From Leptolyngbya sp. FACHB-60 (lineage in GTDB: Bacteria > Cyanobacteriota > Cyanobacteriia > Phormidesmidales > Phormidesmidaceae): a stretch of DNA of 64,000 bases. Both the position numbers and the translations under genes were made by a program. The stretch covers positions 124,001 to 188,000 of the forward strand of contig NZ_JACJOX010000017.1 of assembly GCF_014695775.1 (NCBI RefSeq), read 5' to 3'. Positions 42,077 through 50,787 of this stretch are shown here, piece after piece; within the stretch, counting starts at the first letter, position 1, and each line of letters starts with the position of its first letter. The notes beneath the pieces are model-generated. The model saw only the letters and a program-made list of their open reading frames with translations. It made no database searches and had not been told where the DNA came from.

Positions 42077-43021
42077 CTAATTCAAAATTCCTTTATCGTT
42101 TAAGGAAAGCACTAACACTACCGTCACGATCCAGGCTAGGACAGTCAGGGCAATGGGGCGATCGCTAAGTAACACCTCTTCAGGTCGTTCGCTTTTGCCG
42201 CCGTGGTCAGTACCATTGGCGCGACGACCAATTTCCTCAGGATCGCTGAGGAATTGATAGCGAAATACGCCGTAAATGACAAAGGGGAAGGAAAGCATCA
42301 TCCAGGGCGTTGGGGCTCCGTTAACCGCTGGGCCGGCGCTCCACAAGGCGTATGTCATCATCACCCCGGTGGTGACGCTACCTTCCATCCGAGTCAGGAG
42401 GGGTTGTGAATAGCGATATAGAACCCGGCGAGTTTGCCCACCCTTGAGCTGCACCACCCGAAGCTCCGCCTTGCGCTTTTCAATTCCCAGAAACAGAGCC
42501 AGCATCGCGGTACAGAGCAAAAACCAAACCGACACGGTAATGCCGGTAGCGGCAGCCCCGGCACAGGCCCGGAGCACAAAGCCTGACGCGATACAAATCA
42601 CATCGAGAATTACTGTGTGCTTAAGCCGCAAGTTGTAAGCCACCTGCATCAGCGCGTAGGCGATGAGCGTGCTGCCCAAGAGCGGGACATGCATCCAACC
42701 TATGGCAACGGTTCCGACCAGCAAGAAAGCGGCCATGGTGAGGGCCGCAGGAATGCTTACCAATCCTGCGGCAATAGGTCGTTTACACTTGGTGGGGTGG
42801 CGGCGGTCAGACTCCACATCGGCAATGTCGTTGAGCAGGTAGAAGGCGCTAGAAATGCCGCAAAACAGCCCAAACGACAGTAGCGTCTGTAGCAGAGTGA
42901 TGGGGTCTAACTGAAGTGAGAAGAGGGGAGCCGCAAAGACAACTAAGTTTTTTGTCCACTGCTTGGGCCGCAAAGCCAATAGATAAGCTACTAACGATCT
43001 CTTGCCTTTAGACGCCAGCAT
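42077..43021 (-). CDS. UbiA-family polyprenyl-phosphate phosphoribosyltransferase
   Basis: A 314-residue membrane enzyme with about nine helices. The first active-site motif NDIADVESDRRHPTKCKRPI (64-83) and the second region KHTVILDVICIASGFVLRA closely resemble mycobacterial DPPR synthase (Rv3806c), which transfers 5-phosphoribose from PRPP to decaprenyl phosphate. They differ from chlorophyll synthase and quinone prenyltransferases of the same superfamily. The KRKAEL stretch after the second motif is also DPPR-like. prs, which makes PRPP, is immediately upstream, which supports the assignment. GC content is higher than in the genes on either side. Confidence 0.88.
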   Translation of the reverse strand: MLASKGKRSLVAYLLALRPKQWTKNLVVFAAPLFSLQLDPITLLQTLLSFGLFCGISSAFYLLNDIADVESDRRHPTKCKRPIAAGLVSIPAALTMAAFLLVGTVAIGWMHVPLLGSTLIAYALMQVAYNLRLKHTVILDVICIASGFVLRACAGAAATGITVSVWFLLCTAMLALFLGIEKRKAELRVVQLKGGQTRRVLYRYSQPLLTRMEGSVTTGVMMTYALWSAGPAVNGAPTPWMMLSFPFVIYGVFRYQFLSDPEEIGRRANGTDHGGKSERPEEVLLSDRPIALTVLAWIVTVVLVLSLNDKGILN

Positions 43022-43157
43022 ACGCTCTCCTGAAGTCGGTAATTTTACTAGTTAAAAGCAATGCTCACCAACAAGCTTATGTCGTTTGCTGGTATCCGTC
43101 GGTGCTAAAAAATGATCTTGACGAAAGCTTTAAGAATTATCGGAGAAGTCCCTAGAC

Positions 43158-44156
43158 CTATAAAACCTGAAACATGCTGCTTATAGAGTACTCCTCATGA
43201 ATTCTACTGACCGCCTCTCCAATCAGTTCGGCCACAGATAAAATTTTGAGCTGGCCGAATCGGTTTTTTTCGGGCACAGGAATCGTGTTAGTCACTATTA
43301 TCTCTTCAAAGATTCCGCTGGAGATTCGATCTATAGCGGGAGGAGAGAAAATGGCGTGGGTGGCACAAGCATAAATCGCTGTAGCTCCAGCCTTTCGCAG
43401 GGCATGAGCGCATTCTGTGATGGTGCCAGCGGTGTCTATAATGTCATCAATTACAACAGCAGTCTTGCCTCCAACATCGCCGATAACATTCATAACTTCG
43501 GCACAATTGTGGGCCTGTCTGCGCTTATCAATAATGGCAAGGGGGGCATCATTAAGATTTTTGGCAAAAGCACGAGCACGAGCTACACCACCGATATCAG
43601 GAGACACAATTACTACATCAGAAATGGCTTTTGATTGCAGGTAGCGATGGAGTACTGGAGCAGCAAAGATGTGGTCAACCGGTATGTCAAAATATCCTTG
43701 AGTCTGGGCAGAGTGCAAGTCCATTGCCAGGACACGATTGGCCCCAGCCTGAGTAATTAAGTTAGCGGTTAGCTTAGCGGTAATAGACTCACGACCGGCT
43801 GTTTTACGATCTGCTCTAGAGTAGCCATAGTAGGGAATGACGGCAGTGATTTGTCGAGCCGATGCACGACGACAGGCGTCGGTCATGATTAGGAGCTCTA
43901 GCAGGTGATCGTTCACCGGTTGGCACGTTGGTTGAACTAGGTAAACATCACATCCGCGGATAGACTCTTGAAATTGAACGTAGATCTCACCGTCGGCGAA
44001 GCGCTTGCGTACCACTGCCCCTAGATCACAGCTGAGGTATTGAGCAACCTCTTGCGCTAGTTGGGTGTTGGCTGACCCCGAAAAAATACGGAGTCTGCTA
44101 GGAGCGCGTGAATTTGAAATATCAGGCTTACGAGGCAAAGTCGCAGGGGCAGTCAT
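43158..44156 (-). CDS. prs: Ribose-phosphate pyrophosphokinase
   Basis: A 332-residue PRPP synthetase that makes PRPP from ribose-5-phosphate and ATP for nucleotide, His and Trp synthesis. The FSGSANTQLAQEVA start, the FADGEIYVQF stretch, PYYGYSRADRK, the DLHSAQTQGYFDIPVDH catalytic loop and the PRPP-binding VVIDDIIDTAGTI motif are all present. The 20-residue N-terminal extension is usual in cyanobacteria. It is 136 bp upstream of the DPPR-synthase-like gene on the same strand; a shared transcript is possible. Confidence 0.95.
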   Translation of the reverse strand: MTAPATLPRKPDISNSRAPSRLRIFSGSANTQLAQEVAQYLSCDLGAVVRKRFADGEIYVQFQESIRGCDVYLVQPTCQPVNDHLLELLIMTDACRRASARQITAVIPYYGYSRADRKTAGRESITAKLTANLITQAGANRVLAMDLHSAQTQGYFDIPVDHIFAAPVLHRYLQSKAISDVVIVSPDIGGVARARAFAKNLNDAPLAIIDKRRQAHNCAEVMNVIGDVGGKTAVVIDDIIDTAGTITECAHALRKAGATAIYACATHAIFSPPAIDRISSGIFEEIIVTNTIPVPEKNRFGQLKILSVAELIGEAVSRIHEEYSISSMFQVL

Positions 44157-44534
44157 TGCAAGTACTTACGAAGCTCCAACAATGCACTGAGCCTACTCTA
44201 GAAAACCCCTAATCCGTTCCCCTTAAATATCTCTCTTTATAGGGTAGTCACAGTTTGATGAAGCTGACCCTAGCTAGAAGGATTGCTGGTGAGGGGCCTC
44301 CTGTCTGTATGAGTGGGTTGGAAAGGGATTCAAGGAGGCTGACTTATCCCTGCGCCCTGAGGCGTGGAAATGCTGGTCAGCGGCGGTAATATGACGTTGA
44401 CCAGCTAGCTGAGGACAGAGCCGATGGCTGATTGGCCATCCTGAGGTATCTGGCGTATTCCCAGTACGCTAGGTTCGGTGTCCTTACTACCCTAGTGACG
44501 GCTCTAGACGCGGAAACTTCTACAGGCTCATCTC
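44157..44534. other. Intergenic region upstream of prs and the Cof phosphatase
   Basis: A 378-bp gap between divergent genes. An 8-bp perfect inverted repeat (GCTGGTCA 44372-44379, TGACCAGC 44398-44405) is the clearest structure. I compared it by eye with RNase P, tmRNA, SRP and Yfr RNA hallmarks and saw none. A structured leader or small RNA cannot be excluded. Confidence 0.45.
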
Positions 44535-45368
44535 ATGACTGCCGACATTCGTCTACTCGTGCTCGATATTGATGGCACCCTGGCTGGCGTGTCTAACCAA
44601 ATCAGCGAGCCGGTGCTGGAGGCGGTACGAGCGGTGCAGCAGCGGGGGATTGCGGTGGCGATCGCCACCGGCCGCATGTATCAATCGGCCCTGCGGTTCT
44701 ACCAGGTGGTGGGTTCAACCCTGCCGCTGATGGCCTACCAAGGGGCATTCATCAAAGACCCCAACACGCAGAAATTGCACCGCCACACCCCGCTGCCCCG
44801 GCAGCTGGCCCTCGAGATTCTCGCCTACCTGGCCCCAATGGAGGCCAAAAACGACCTGTCAATTCATCTCTACATCGACGATCAGCTCCACGTGCGGGCC
44901 ATTATTGAAGACACCAAGGCCTACGCCGTGCGATCAGGCGTTCAGCCGATCGCAGCGGGCGATCTAGCCGCTTTGCTATCGGGCAACGTCGCCATCGAAA
45001 CCACTAAGCTGCTGACCCTGAGCGAAAACCTGGACTTACTGAGCGACATCCTCAGCGATCTGGGGCAGCGCTACCCCCTCGACGACCTGTATCTGACGCG
45101 ATCGGTAGAATATTTTGTCGAGGCCACCCATCCCAAAGCCAACAAGGGTGAAGCGGTGCGGTTTTTGGCCGAAGACCTGCTGGGCCTCAAGCCCGACCAG
45201 GTGATGACCGTTGGCGACAACTACAATGACCTCGAAATGCTGCGCTACGCGGGCATTGGCGTGGCCATGGGCGATGCCCCAGAACCAGTTAAGCAGGGGG
45301 CTGACTGGGTGGCACCGGGGGTTGAGGCGGATGGGGTGGCGGCGGCGCTGCGGGAGTTTCTGCTGTAG
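44535..45368 (+). CDS. Cof-type HAD-IIB hydrolase
   Basis: A 277-residue phosphatase with a C2B cap. Motif I is LDIDGTLAG (D11, D13), motif II IATGRMYQ, the lysine lies in HPKANKGEAV and motif III is TVGDNYNDLEML. Such enzymes dephosphorylate sugar phosphates, FMN or pyridoxal phosphate; the substrate cannot be told. Its last 80 bp overlap the convergent deacetylase gene in antisense. Confidence 0.9.
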   Translation: MTADIRLLVLDIDGTLAGVSNQISEPVLEAVRAVQQRGIAVAIATGRMYQSALRFYQVVGSTLPLMAYQGAFIKDPNTQKLHRHTPLPRQLALEILAYLAPMEAKNDLSIHLYIDDQLHVRAIIEDTKAYAVRSGVQPIAAGDLAALLSGNVAIETTKLLTLSENLDLLSDILSDLGQRYPLDDLYLTRSVEYFVEATHPKANKGEAVRFLAEDLLGLKPDQVMTVGDNYNDLEMLRYAGIGVAMGDAPEPVKQGADWVAPGVEADGVAAALREFLL

Positions 45369-46080
45369 ACTCCTTGACCAGGCTGTCGTACAGCTCCGAG
45401 AGGGTGACGACCCGGTGGCCCTGGCGATCGATCAGCGCCAGCAGGGTGGGCAGGGCGTGGGCGGTCTGAACGCAGCGCTCCATCGAGCCGCCGTGCATGA
45501 CAAAAATCGCTCCCGGAAAAATAAACTGCGCCAGGTACCAGGTGTTGAGGTTGGGTGTGCTAAGGCTTCGCATGGTGTCGAAGGGAATCATCGAGGCCAG
45601 GGCTACCAGCGACTCGTAGCCGGGAGCAAGCCGAATGTGGTCAACCATGGCCCGGTTGTAGAGGCCGCGCCCGGGGCGATACCAGCGCAGGGGCTGCTGA
45701 ATCAGATCGGTGATGCGATCGTGGGCCTCTTGAAAGTGGCGGGCAAACTGGGCCGGTTGCAAGATAGCCGGGGTGGTGTCGGTGGTGCCGTGGTTGGCAA
45801 TTTCGTGGCCGCTGGCGAGAATGTCTTGCAGGATAGTGCTGCCGGGGTTGAGGTGGTCGGTAATGACGAAAAACGTGGCACGCACCGGCTGCTCAGCGGT
45901 GCGGTTGTAGTTATTTAACGCGTTGAGAATCAGCCGGGTGGAAGCATCATCGCGATCGCCCGGCGTCGGCACATCATCAATGGTCAGCGCCACCAGGGGA
46001 GCTTTGGTAGGCGCGTAGAACAGCGCATCCGGAAACATCCGGGCGACCTGGGTCAGCAGTTGGTGGTGGGGAGGAGCCAT
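45289..46080 (-). CDS. CE4 polysaccharide deacetylase
   Basis: A 263-residue NodB-homology protein. The metal triad is visible: D36 in TIDDVP, H91 and H96 in GHEIANHG. The barrel ends with FVMHGG and a LPTLLALIDRQGHRVVTLSEL helix. Peptidoglycan or exopolysaccharide N-deacetylation is likely. There is no signal peptide. The last 26 residues are a Pro-rich tail encoded antisense to the end of the Cof phosphatase gene; the tail is unlikely to be part of the enzyme domain. It starts 4 nt after the dppC stop, so it is translationally linked to the permease genes. Confidence 0.87.
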   Translation of the reverse strand: MAPPHHQLLTQVARMFPDALFYAPTKAPLVALTIDDVPTPGDRDDASTRLILNALNNYNRTAEQPVRATFFVITDHLNPGSTILQDILASGHEIANHGTTDTTPAILQPAQFARHFQEAHDRITDLIQQPLRWYRPGRGLYNRAMVDHIRLAPGYESLVALASMIPFDTMRSLSTPNLNTWYLAQFIFPGAIFVMHGGSMERCVQTAHALPTLLALIDRQGHRVVTLSELYDSLVKESTAETPAAPPPPHPPQPPVPPSQPPA

Positions 46081-46084
46081 AGCA

Positions 46085-46996
46085 TTAGCGGCTAGTGGGA
46101 TCTAGACTATCGCGGAGGCGATCGCCCAACGTGTTGATACAAAGTACTGTGAGAAAAATTGCTAGACCGGGGGCCAGCACCAAGTAGGGAGCGCTCTCAA
46201 TGTAGTTTTGGGCATCGTAAAGCATGCGCCCCCAGGTGGGCACATCGGGCGGAAATCCTACCCCAAGAAAGCTTAGGGTAGACTCGGCCAACAGGGCATT
46301 GCCCACGCCGATGGTTGCCGCCACAATCACTGGCCCCAAAATGTTGGGCAGCAGATGGGTTTTGACAATGCCCCAAGGCCGCGCCCCCAGGGCCACAGCC
46401 GCCTGCACAAAGGTGCGCTGCTTGAGGCTCAAGAACCCGGCCCGCACCAGGCGCGCCACCGACATCCAGCTCAAGCCGCCAATCAGCAGCACAATCAGCA
46501 GAAAAATGCCCCGCTCTGGCCCCAGGGCACGGCGCACCGAGTCGCCCAGCAAGTAGACCACCAGCAGCACCAGCGGCAGCTGCGGCAGCGCCAAAAACAG
46601 GTCGGTGACGCGCATCAAAACGACATCTACCCAGCCGCCACAGAACCCGGCCAGAGCACCGATGCCCACCCCCAAACTAATGCCCACCAGGGTAGCCGCG
46701 AGCCCTACCGCTAGCGAAATGCGGCCGCCAATCAGCAGCCGGGCCAGCTGATCCTGGCCCAGGTCGTTGGTGCCCAGGGGCTGCCCCACACCGGGCGGCA
46801 AAAAGGCGCGAGCAAAATCGATGGTGCTGGGTGAACCGGGGTAAAGGAGGGGGCCAAGGGCGATCGCCAGCATCAACATCCCCAGCACAACCAGGGCGAG
46901 TTGGGCAGTGCGATCGCCCCACAGCCGTTCCCAAGCCCGATTTTTGCTCCCCGCAGGAGCCACGGCTCCTGGCGCAAGGTCAGTATTAGTGGCCAT
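46085..46996 (-). CDS. dppC: Peptide/nickel-type ABC transporter permease DppC
   Basis: A 303-residue permease with six transmembrane segments. The N-terminal OppC-like helix (about 32-52), the GTNDLGQDQLARLLIGGR motif, the EAA-type loop LVRAGFLSLKQRTFVQAAVA and the ALLAESTLSFLG motif are typical of DppC/OppC proteins. It pairs with DppB for oligopeptide or similar import. The ATG at 46996 overlaps the end of dppB by 11 nt. No binding protein or ATPase gene is adjacent. The CE4 gene follows at once. Confidence 0.9.
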   Translation of the reverse strand: MATNTDLAPGAVAPAGSKNRAWERLWGDRTAQLALVVLGMLMLAIALGPLLYPGSPSTIDFARAFLPPGVGQPLGTNDLGQDQLARLLIGGRISLAVGLAATLVGISLGVGIGALAGFCGGWVDVVLMRVTDLFLALPQLPLVLLVVYLLGDSVRRALGPERGIFLLIVLLIGGLSWMSVARLVRAGFLSLKQRTFVQAAVALGARPWGIVKTHLLPNILGPVIVAATIGVGNALLAESTLSFLGVGFPPDVPTWGRMLYDAQNYIESAPYLVLAPGLAIFLTVLCINTLGDRLRDSLDPTSR

Positions 46997-47948
46997 AGCG
47001 CACCCGAGGGTCAATGATGCCGTAGAGCAAGTCGGCCACCAGGTTAAATGCCACCACCAGCACCGCGTAGATAAAGGCAATCCCCATCACCACTGGCGTA
47101 TCGCTGCGGTAAATTGACTCGATCAACAGCGCCCCAATCCCCGGCACCCGAAACACCTGCTCTGTCACCAGCGCCCCCGTAAAAATCATCGGAATATCCA
47201 GCGCCACCAGCGTCACCACCGGAATCAGCGCGTTGCGCAGCATGTGTAGGGTGACGATGCGCCAGCGGCCCAGCCCCTTTGCCCGCGCCGTCTTCACGTA
47301 GTTCTGTGGAATCTCTTCGAGCATGGCTGCCCGCACAAACCGCAGCAGCACTGCTGTTTGAAACAGCACCAGAGTTGCGATCGGCATAATTGACTGCTTC
47401 AGCCACCGTCCTAGGGTTGCGGCATCGCTCACCACCAGCTGGTTGTCGTAGATAAAGGGCAGCCACCCCAGCCGCACGCTCAGCACAATGATCAGCACCA
47501 GTCCCGAAAAAAACGGCGGTGTCGAAAACCCCATAAATGCCAGCGTCGTAATCGCCCGATCAATCCAGGTGTTGTGCCGCAGCGCCGCCACAATCCCTAA
47601 GGGCAGCGCCAGGGCCACGCTCAGCAGGTAGGCCACCCCAATCACCCACAGGGTGACCGGCAATCGCTGGGCAATTAGCTCCGCCACCGGCAGGCGACTG
47701 GTAAACGAATAGCCCAGGTTGCCGCTAAACAGCGCCACCGTCCATTTCAAATAGCGAATGGGAATGGGCTGGTCTAAGCCGAGCGATCGCATAATGTTTT
47801 CCCGCACCTCCGGCGTAATCGCCGGATTGGTCGCCAGGTCCCCCAGGGGATTGCTGGGCGCCAGCGCCAGAATGAAGAAGATCACCGCGCTAATGGCCAG
47901 CAGCGTGGGGATGGCGATCAGCAGGCGTTTGAGCAGGTAGCCGAGCAT
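46986..47948 (-). CDS. dppB: Peptide/nickel-type ABC transporter permease DppB
   Basis: A 320-residue permease. The MLGYLLKRLLIAIPTLLAIS start, DQPIPIRYLKW stretch and the C-terminal LVTEQVFRVPGIGALL motif are typical of DppB/OppB. About six transmembrane helices. The ATG at 47948 matches the family start. The 150-bp leader between pgpH and this gene is made of complementary purine and pyrimidine tracts and lacks a Shine-Dalgarno sequence. Substrate unknown. Confidence 0.9.
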   Translation of the reverse strand: MLGYLLKRLLIAIPTLLAISAVIFFILALAPSNPLGDLATNPAITPEVRENIMRSLGLDQPIPIRYLKWTVALFSGNLGYSFTSRLPVAELIAQRLPVTLWVIGVAYLLSVALALPLGIVAALRHNTWIDRAITTLAFMGFSTPPFFSGLVLIIVLSVRLGWLPFIYDNQLVVSDAATLGRWLKQSIMPIATLVLFQTAVLLRFVRAAMLEEIPQNYVKTARAKGLGRWRIVTLHMLRNALIPVVTLVALDIPMIFTGALVTEQVFRVPGIGALLIESIYRSDTPVVMGIAFIYAVLVVAFNLVADLLYGIIDPRVRYGH

Positions 47949-48098
47949 AGGGTGGAGATAGGGAAGATAAGGGAGGTAGGGTAGATGAGGAGAACAACAT
48001 TCAACGGTTGAAAGTCTCAAAAATAAAAAAGCACCTCACCTTCGCCCTTCCGTTACCCCATCACCCCATCTTCCTCATCTCCCTCACCATCCCCATCT
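47949..48098. repeat. Complementary purine/pyrimidine tracts between pgpH and dppB
   Basis: The + strand is purine-rich at about 47950-47992 (including GGAAGATAAGGGAG at 47962-47975, identical to 8111-8124) and pyrimidine-rich at about 48040-48098. On the mRNA strand this gives a G/A tract after the pgpH stop and a C/U tract before the dppB start, which could pair as an imperfect hairpin. Confidence 0.6.
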
Positions 48099-50627
48099 CT
48101 ACCCCGCATTCGGCGCTAACGCCGCCTTCGGGTAGGCAATCCGCTTGTGGTTATACTGCTGCCACACCTGCACAAAAATCTCGGCAATCAGAGTCATGTG
48201 ATCGCGGGTGAGGCCCGATTCTACCAGCTGGTTGTCTTTCCAGCGGGCGCGCAGAATACGGTTGACCATGGCTAGGGCCTCGTCGGGGGTGGCGTTGGTG
48301 AGCGATCGCAGCGCCGCCTCGCAGGAGTCAGCCAGCATGACAATACCGGTCTCAGGCGATTGGGGAATGGGGCCATCGTAGCGAAAGTCAGCTTCTTGCA
48401 CCACAAGAGTGGGTTCTTCCTTAGCCAACTCTTGGGCCTGGTGGTAGAAGTAGCTGATCAACATCGTGCCCTGGTGCTCGGGAATGAACGAGCGCACCGC
48501 CTTGGGCAGCCGACATTTGCGGGCCATTACAATGCCCTCAGTGACGTGCTTTTTAATGATGGTGGCGCTAAGCCAGGGGTCGTTGAGTTCGTCGTGCTTG
48601 TTGGGGCCGCCCATCTGGTTTTCGATAAAACCCTGGGGGTCGTGTATTTTGCCGATGTCGTGGTAGAGCGTACCGGCCCGCACCAGCTCAACATTGCAGC
48701 CCAGGGCGCGGGCGGCAGCCTCGGCCAGGCTCGATACAAACACCGTGTGTTGAAAGGTGCCCGGCGCTTCGGAGGCTAGCCGCTTCAACATGGGGCGGTT
48801 GGGGCTCGACAGCTCGGCCAGGCGAATCGGCGTAACCAGATCAAACAGGTGTTCTAGGTACGGGCTCAAGCCCTGGGCAGCAATGCTAGAAATCACCCCG
48901 TAGATGCCCTGGAGAGCAGCCCCAGTGAGCATAACCGACCAGGCAGAAATCAACGAAACCGGGCTCACCACTAGGGTCAGCAGCAGGTAAACCACCCCCT
49001 GGGTAAGGCCGACACCACCGCCCAATAGGGCCAGCTCCTCGCGCGATCGCATGCGGCTCGCCAACAGGCTGCACACCAGCGCCCCCGCTGCCCCCGCCAT
49101 AAACGAAATGCTGCTCACTGCCGAACCCACCGGCAGCAGCACCGCCACCAGCACCACCAGCGTGCCGCCCAGCACCGGGCCGTAGAAGCTGCCCGCCAAA
49201 AGACCAATGGCCGGTAGCCCGTAGGCCGCTATCCCAAAAACTTGCATCACCCCGGTGCTGACCACCATCGCCGATAGCAACAGATAGTCTTTTTGGCGCA
49301 GCCGCTGAGGTATCCAATGCTCAACCAGCAAAAACAGACCCACCCCACCCGCCACCAGCCCACCAAACATGGCCAGCCCCCAGTGGTTAAAGCGGCGCTG
49401 GCTGAGATTGAAGCTGTCGAGCAGCACAAACTGCCCCTGGCTGATAGGTTCTCCAGCCGAGACAATCAGCTCGCCCTGCTGCGCCTCTACAATCACGGGT
49501 TTCACGGCCTCTGCGGCCATGTCGGCCTGCTGCCGGGTGCGATCGCTATCTTCGACCAGGTTTGGCTCTAGGGCCGAGAGCAAGAGCTGGCGGGCCAGAG
49601 GCTCAATCGGGCGGGGCAGGTTGTCTTTGAGCTGAAGGTGGGCCGCCCGGTCGAGCATCTCGCGCGGCAGCCCAGCATGAATGCCCTGGGCCAGCATGCG
49701 CTCGGCGGCTTGGCGAATCTCGGCCTGGGCGCTGACCCAGTCTTGCACAGGCAGATCGAACAGAGGAGGAGCCTCGGCAACGCCTTCGGACTGGGCGGCT
49801 AGCAGTGTTAAATTGGCCATCGCCTCTTGATAGCTCTGGCGAGACTTTTCTACTGCCGTCAACAGTTTTGCCAGCTCTTGGCTACTAGACCGCTGGCCAT
49901 AGGCCCACAGCTCGCCTAGGGCCGTCTGCTGGTCGGGGGTAATGGTTTGGTTGCGCAGCAGTGTTGCTAAGGGCATCTGCTCCCCCCTAGCGCTGTCGTC
50001 GGCCAGTGGGTCGATGAGGCTGCGCAGCTTCAGCCAGGTAGCATCGTCGGAGCGACGCAGGTAAATCTGCACCTGAGTTGACAATTTGTTAGTCGCCACG
50101 AAGGGCACCCCACCGGCCTGGCGGCGAATATCGCCTACTTGGTCCATCAAAGCGTTGAGCGATCGCAGCACCGAGTCATCGACGGCGGGGTCAACCCGGA
50201 GCACCCGCAGGGCACCGTTGCGGGCATCACGGCGGCGCTCTTCGGTGGTTTCTTTATCCTCCACTCGCACCGCACTTGGGGCCAGCACGGTGTTGGGGGC
50301 AATGCTGCCCACCTGCAACCCCGGTTGATTGTAGAAACGCTGCCCCAGAATGGTTGTCAGCCCTAGCGTGGCGATCGCAAAGGCAAAGCGGGGATGGCGG
50401 ATATTTTTGCGTCGTCGCAGGGGACGACAGGGCTGAGGCCAGGCTGCCATGCGGCGCTGGGTTGAGGTAGCGATCGCCTCGGCATCCACCGAATCTACCG
50501 TCAGAGACAGCGATCGTGGTGATAGCGTAGAGCGCAGTGCAGTCGGCTTCATAGCCTGCTGCTCTAAGGCCCACCAGCGCTCGATCGCAGCCACAATATC
50601 CTGAATTGCCTTCATAAATTGAGACAT
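48099..50627 (-). CDS. pgpH: PgpH-type 7TM-HD c-di-AMP phosphodiesterase
   Basis: An 842-residue membrane protein of the 7TMR-HD family, which hydrolyses c-di-AMP to pApA. A cytoplasmic N-terminal region precedes one transmembrane helix (about 85-105), a large extracellular 7TMR-HDED domain (about 120-420), a seven-helix membrane domain (about 430-590) and a cytoplasmic HD domain whose metal motif is H656-D657 in YHDIGKIHDP, with further histidines in HVTEG and PEHQGT. All catalytic residues are present. In cyanobacteria c-di-AMP affects osmotic and day-night physiology. The ATG at 50627 is preferred over a longer open frame; M35-equivalent 12 bp further in is also possible. Confidence 0.92.
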   Translation of the reverse strand: MSQFMKAIQDIVAAIERWWALEQQAMKPTALRSTLSPRSLSLTVDSVDAEAIATSTQRRMAAWPQPCRPLRRRKNIRHPRFAFAIATLGLTTILGQRFYNQPGLQVGSIAPNTVLAPSAVRVEDKETTEERRRDARNGALRVLRVDPAVDDSVLRSLNALMDQVGDIRRQAGGVPFVATNKLSTQVQIYLRRSDDATWLKLRSLIDPLADDSARGEQMPLATLLRNQTITPDQQTALGELWAYGQRSSSQELAKLLTAVEKSRQSYQEAMANLTLLAAQSEGVAEAPPLFDLPVQDWVSAQAEIRQAAERMLAQGIHAGLPREMLDRAAHLQLKDNLPRPIEPLARQLLLSALEPNLVEDSDRTRQQADMAAEAVKPVIVEAQQGELIVSAGEPISQGQFVLLDSFNLSQRRFNHWGLAMFGGLVAGGVGLFLLVEHWIPQRLRQKDYLLLSAMVVSTGVMQVFGIAAYGLPAIGLLAGSFYGPVLGGTLVVLVAVLLPVGSAVSSISFMAGAAGALVCSLLASRMRSREELALLGGGVGLTQGVVYLLLTLVVSPVSLISAWSVMLTGAALQGIYGVISSIAAQGLSPYLEHLFDLVTPIRLAELSSPNRPMLKRLASEAPGTFQHTVFVSSLAEAAARALGCNVELVRAGTLYHDIGKIHDPQGFIENQMGGPNKHDELNDPWLSATIIKKHVTEGIVMARKCRLPKAVRSFIPEHQGTMLISYFYHQAQELAKEEPTLVVQEADFRYDGPIPQSPETGIVMLADSCEAALRSLTNATPDEALAMVNRILRARWKDNQLVESGLTRDHMTLIAEIFVQVWQQYNHKRIAYPKAALAPNAG

Positions 50628-50787
50628 TAAAAGGGGGCGGGCAGAGGCCGGAGAACTCCAGATTAAAGGTTTGAGCGCACCGCTTCCCCGAACCGCCAGG
50701 GCTTTGAGCCCAACCAAGACCTCTCAAAAGCTATTATAGGCGGCGGCTATGGTCAACGCCTGCGCCCGCCGCGTTAAACCCTCAGCC

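Noticed and set aside
42077..43021. Second chlorophyll synthase or quinone prenyltransferase
   Set aside because: The first motif has the DRRHPTKxKRPI form of DPPR synthase and lacks the NDFYDRDIDAINEPYRPIPSG form seen in the chlG of this window.
44157..44534. Possible RNase P RNA, tmRNA or SRP RNA gene
   Set aside because: None of the hallmark conserved segments of these RNAs is visible, and no extended pairing closes the region.
48886..49317. Long frame on the same strand as pgpH in another phase
   Set aside because: Gly/Ala-rich composition typical of an out-of-phase reading of a GC-rich membrane-protein gene; pgpH itself is intact there.
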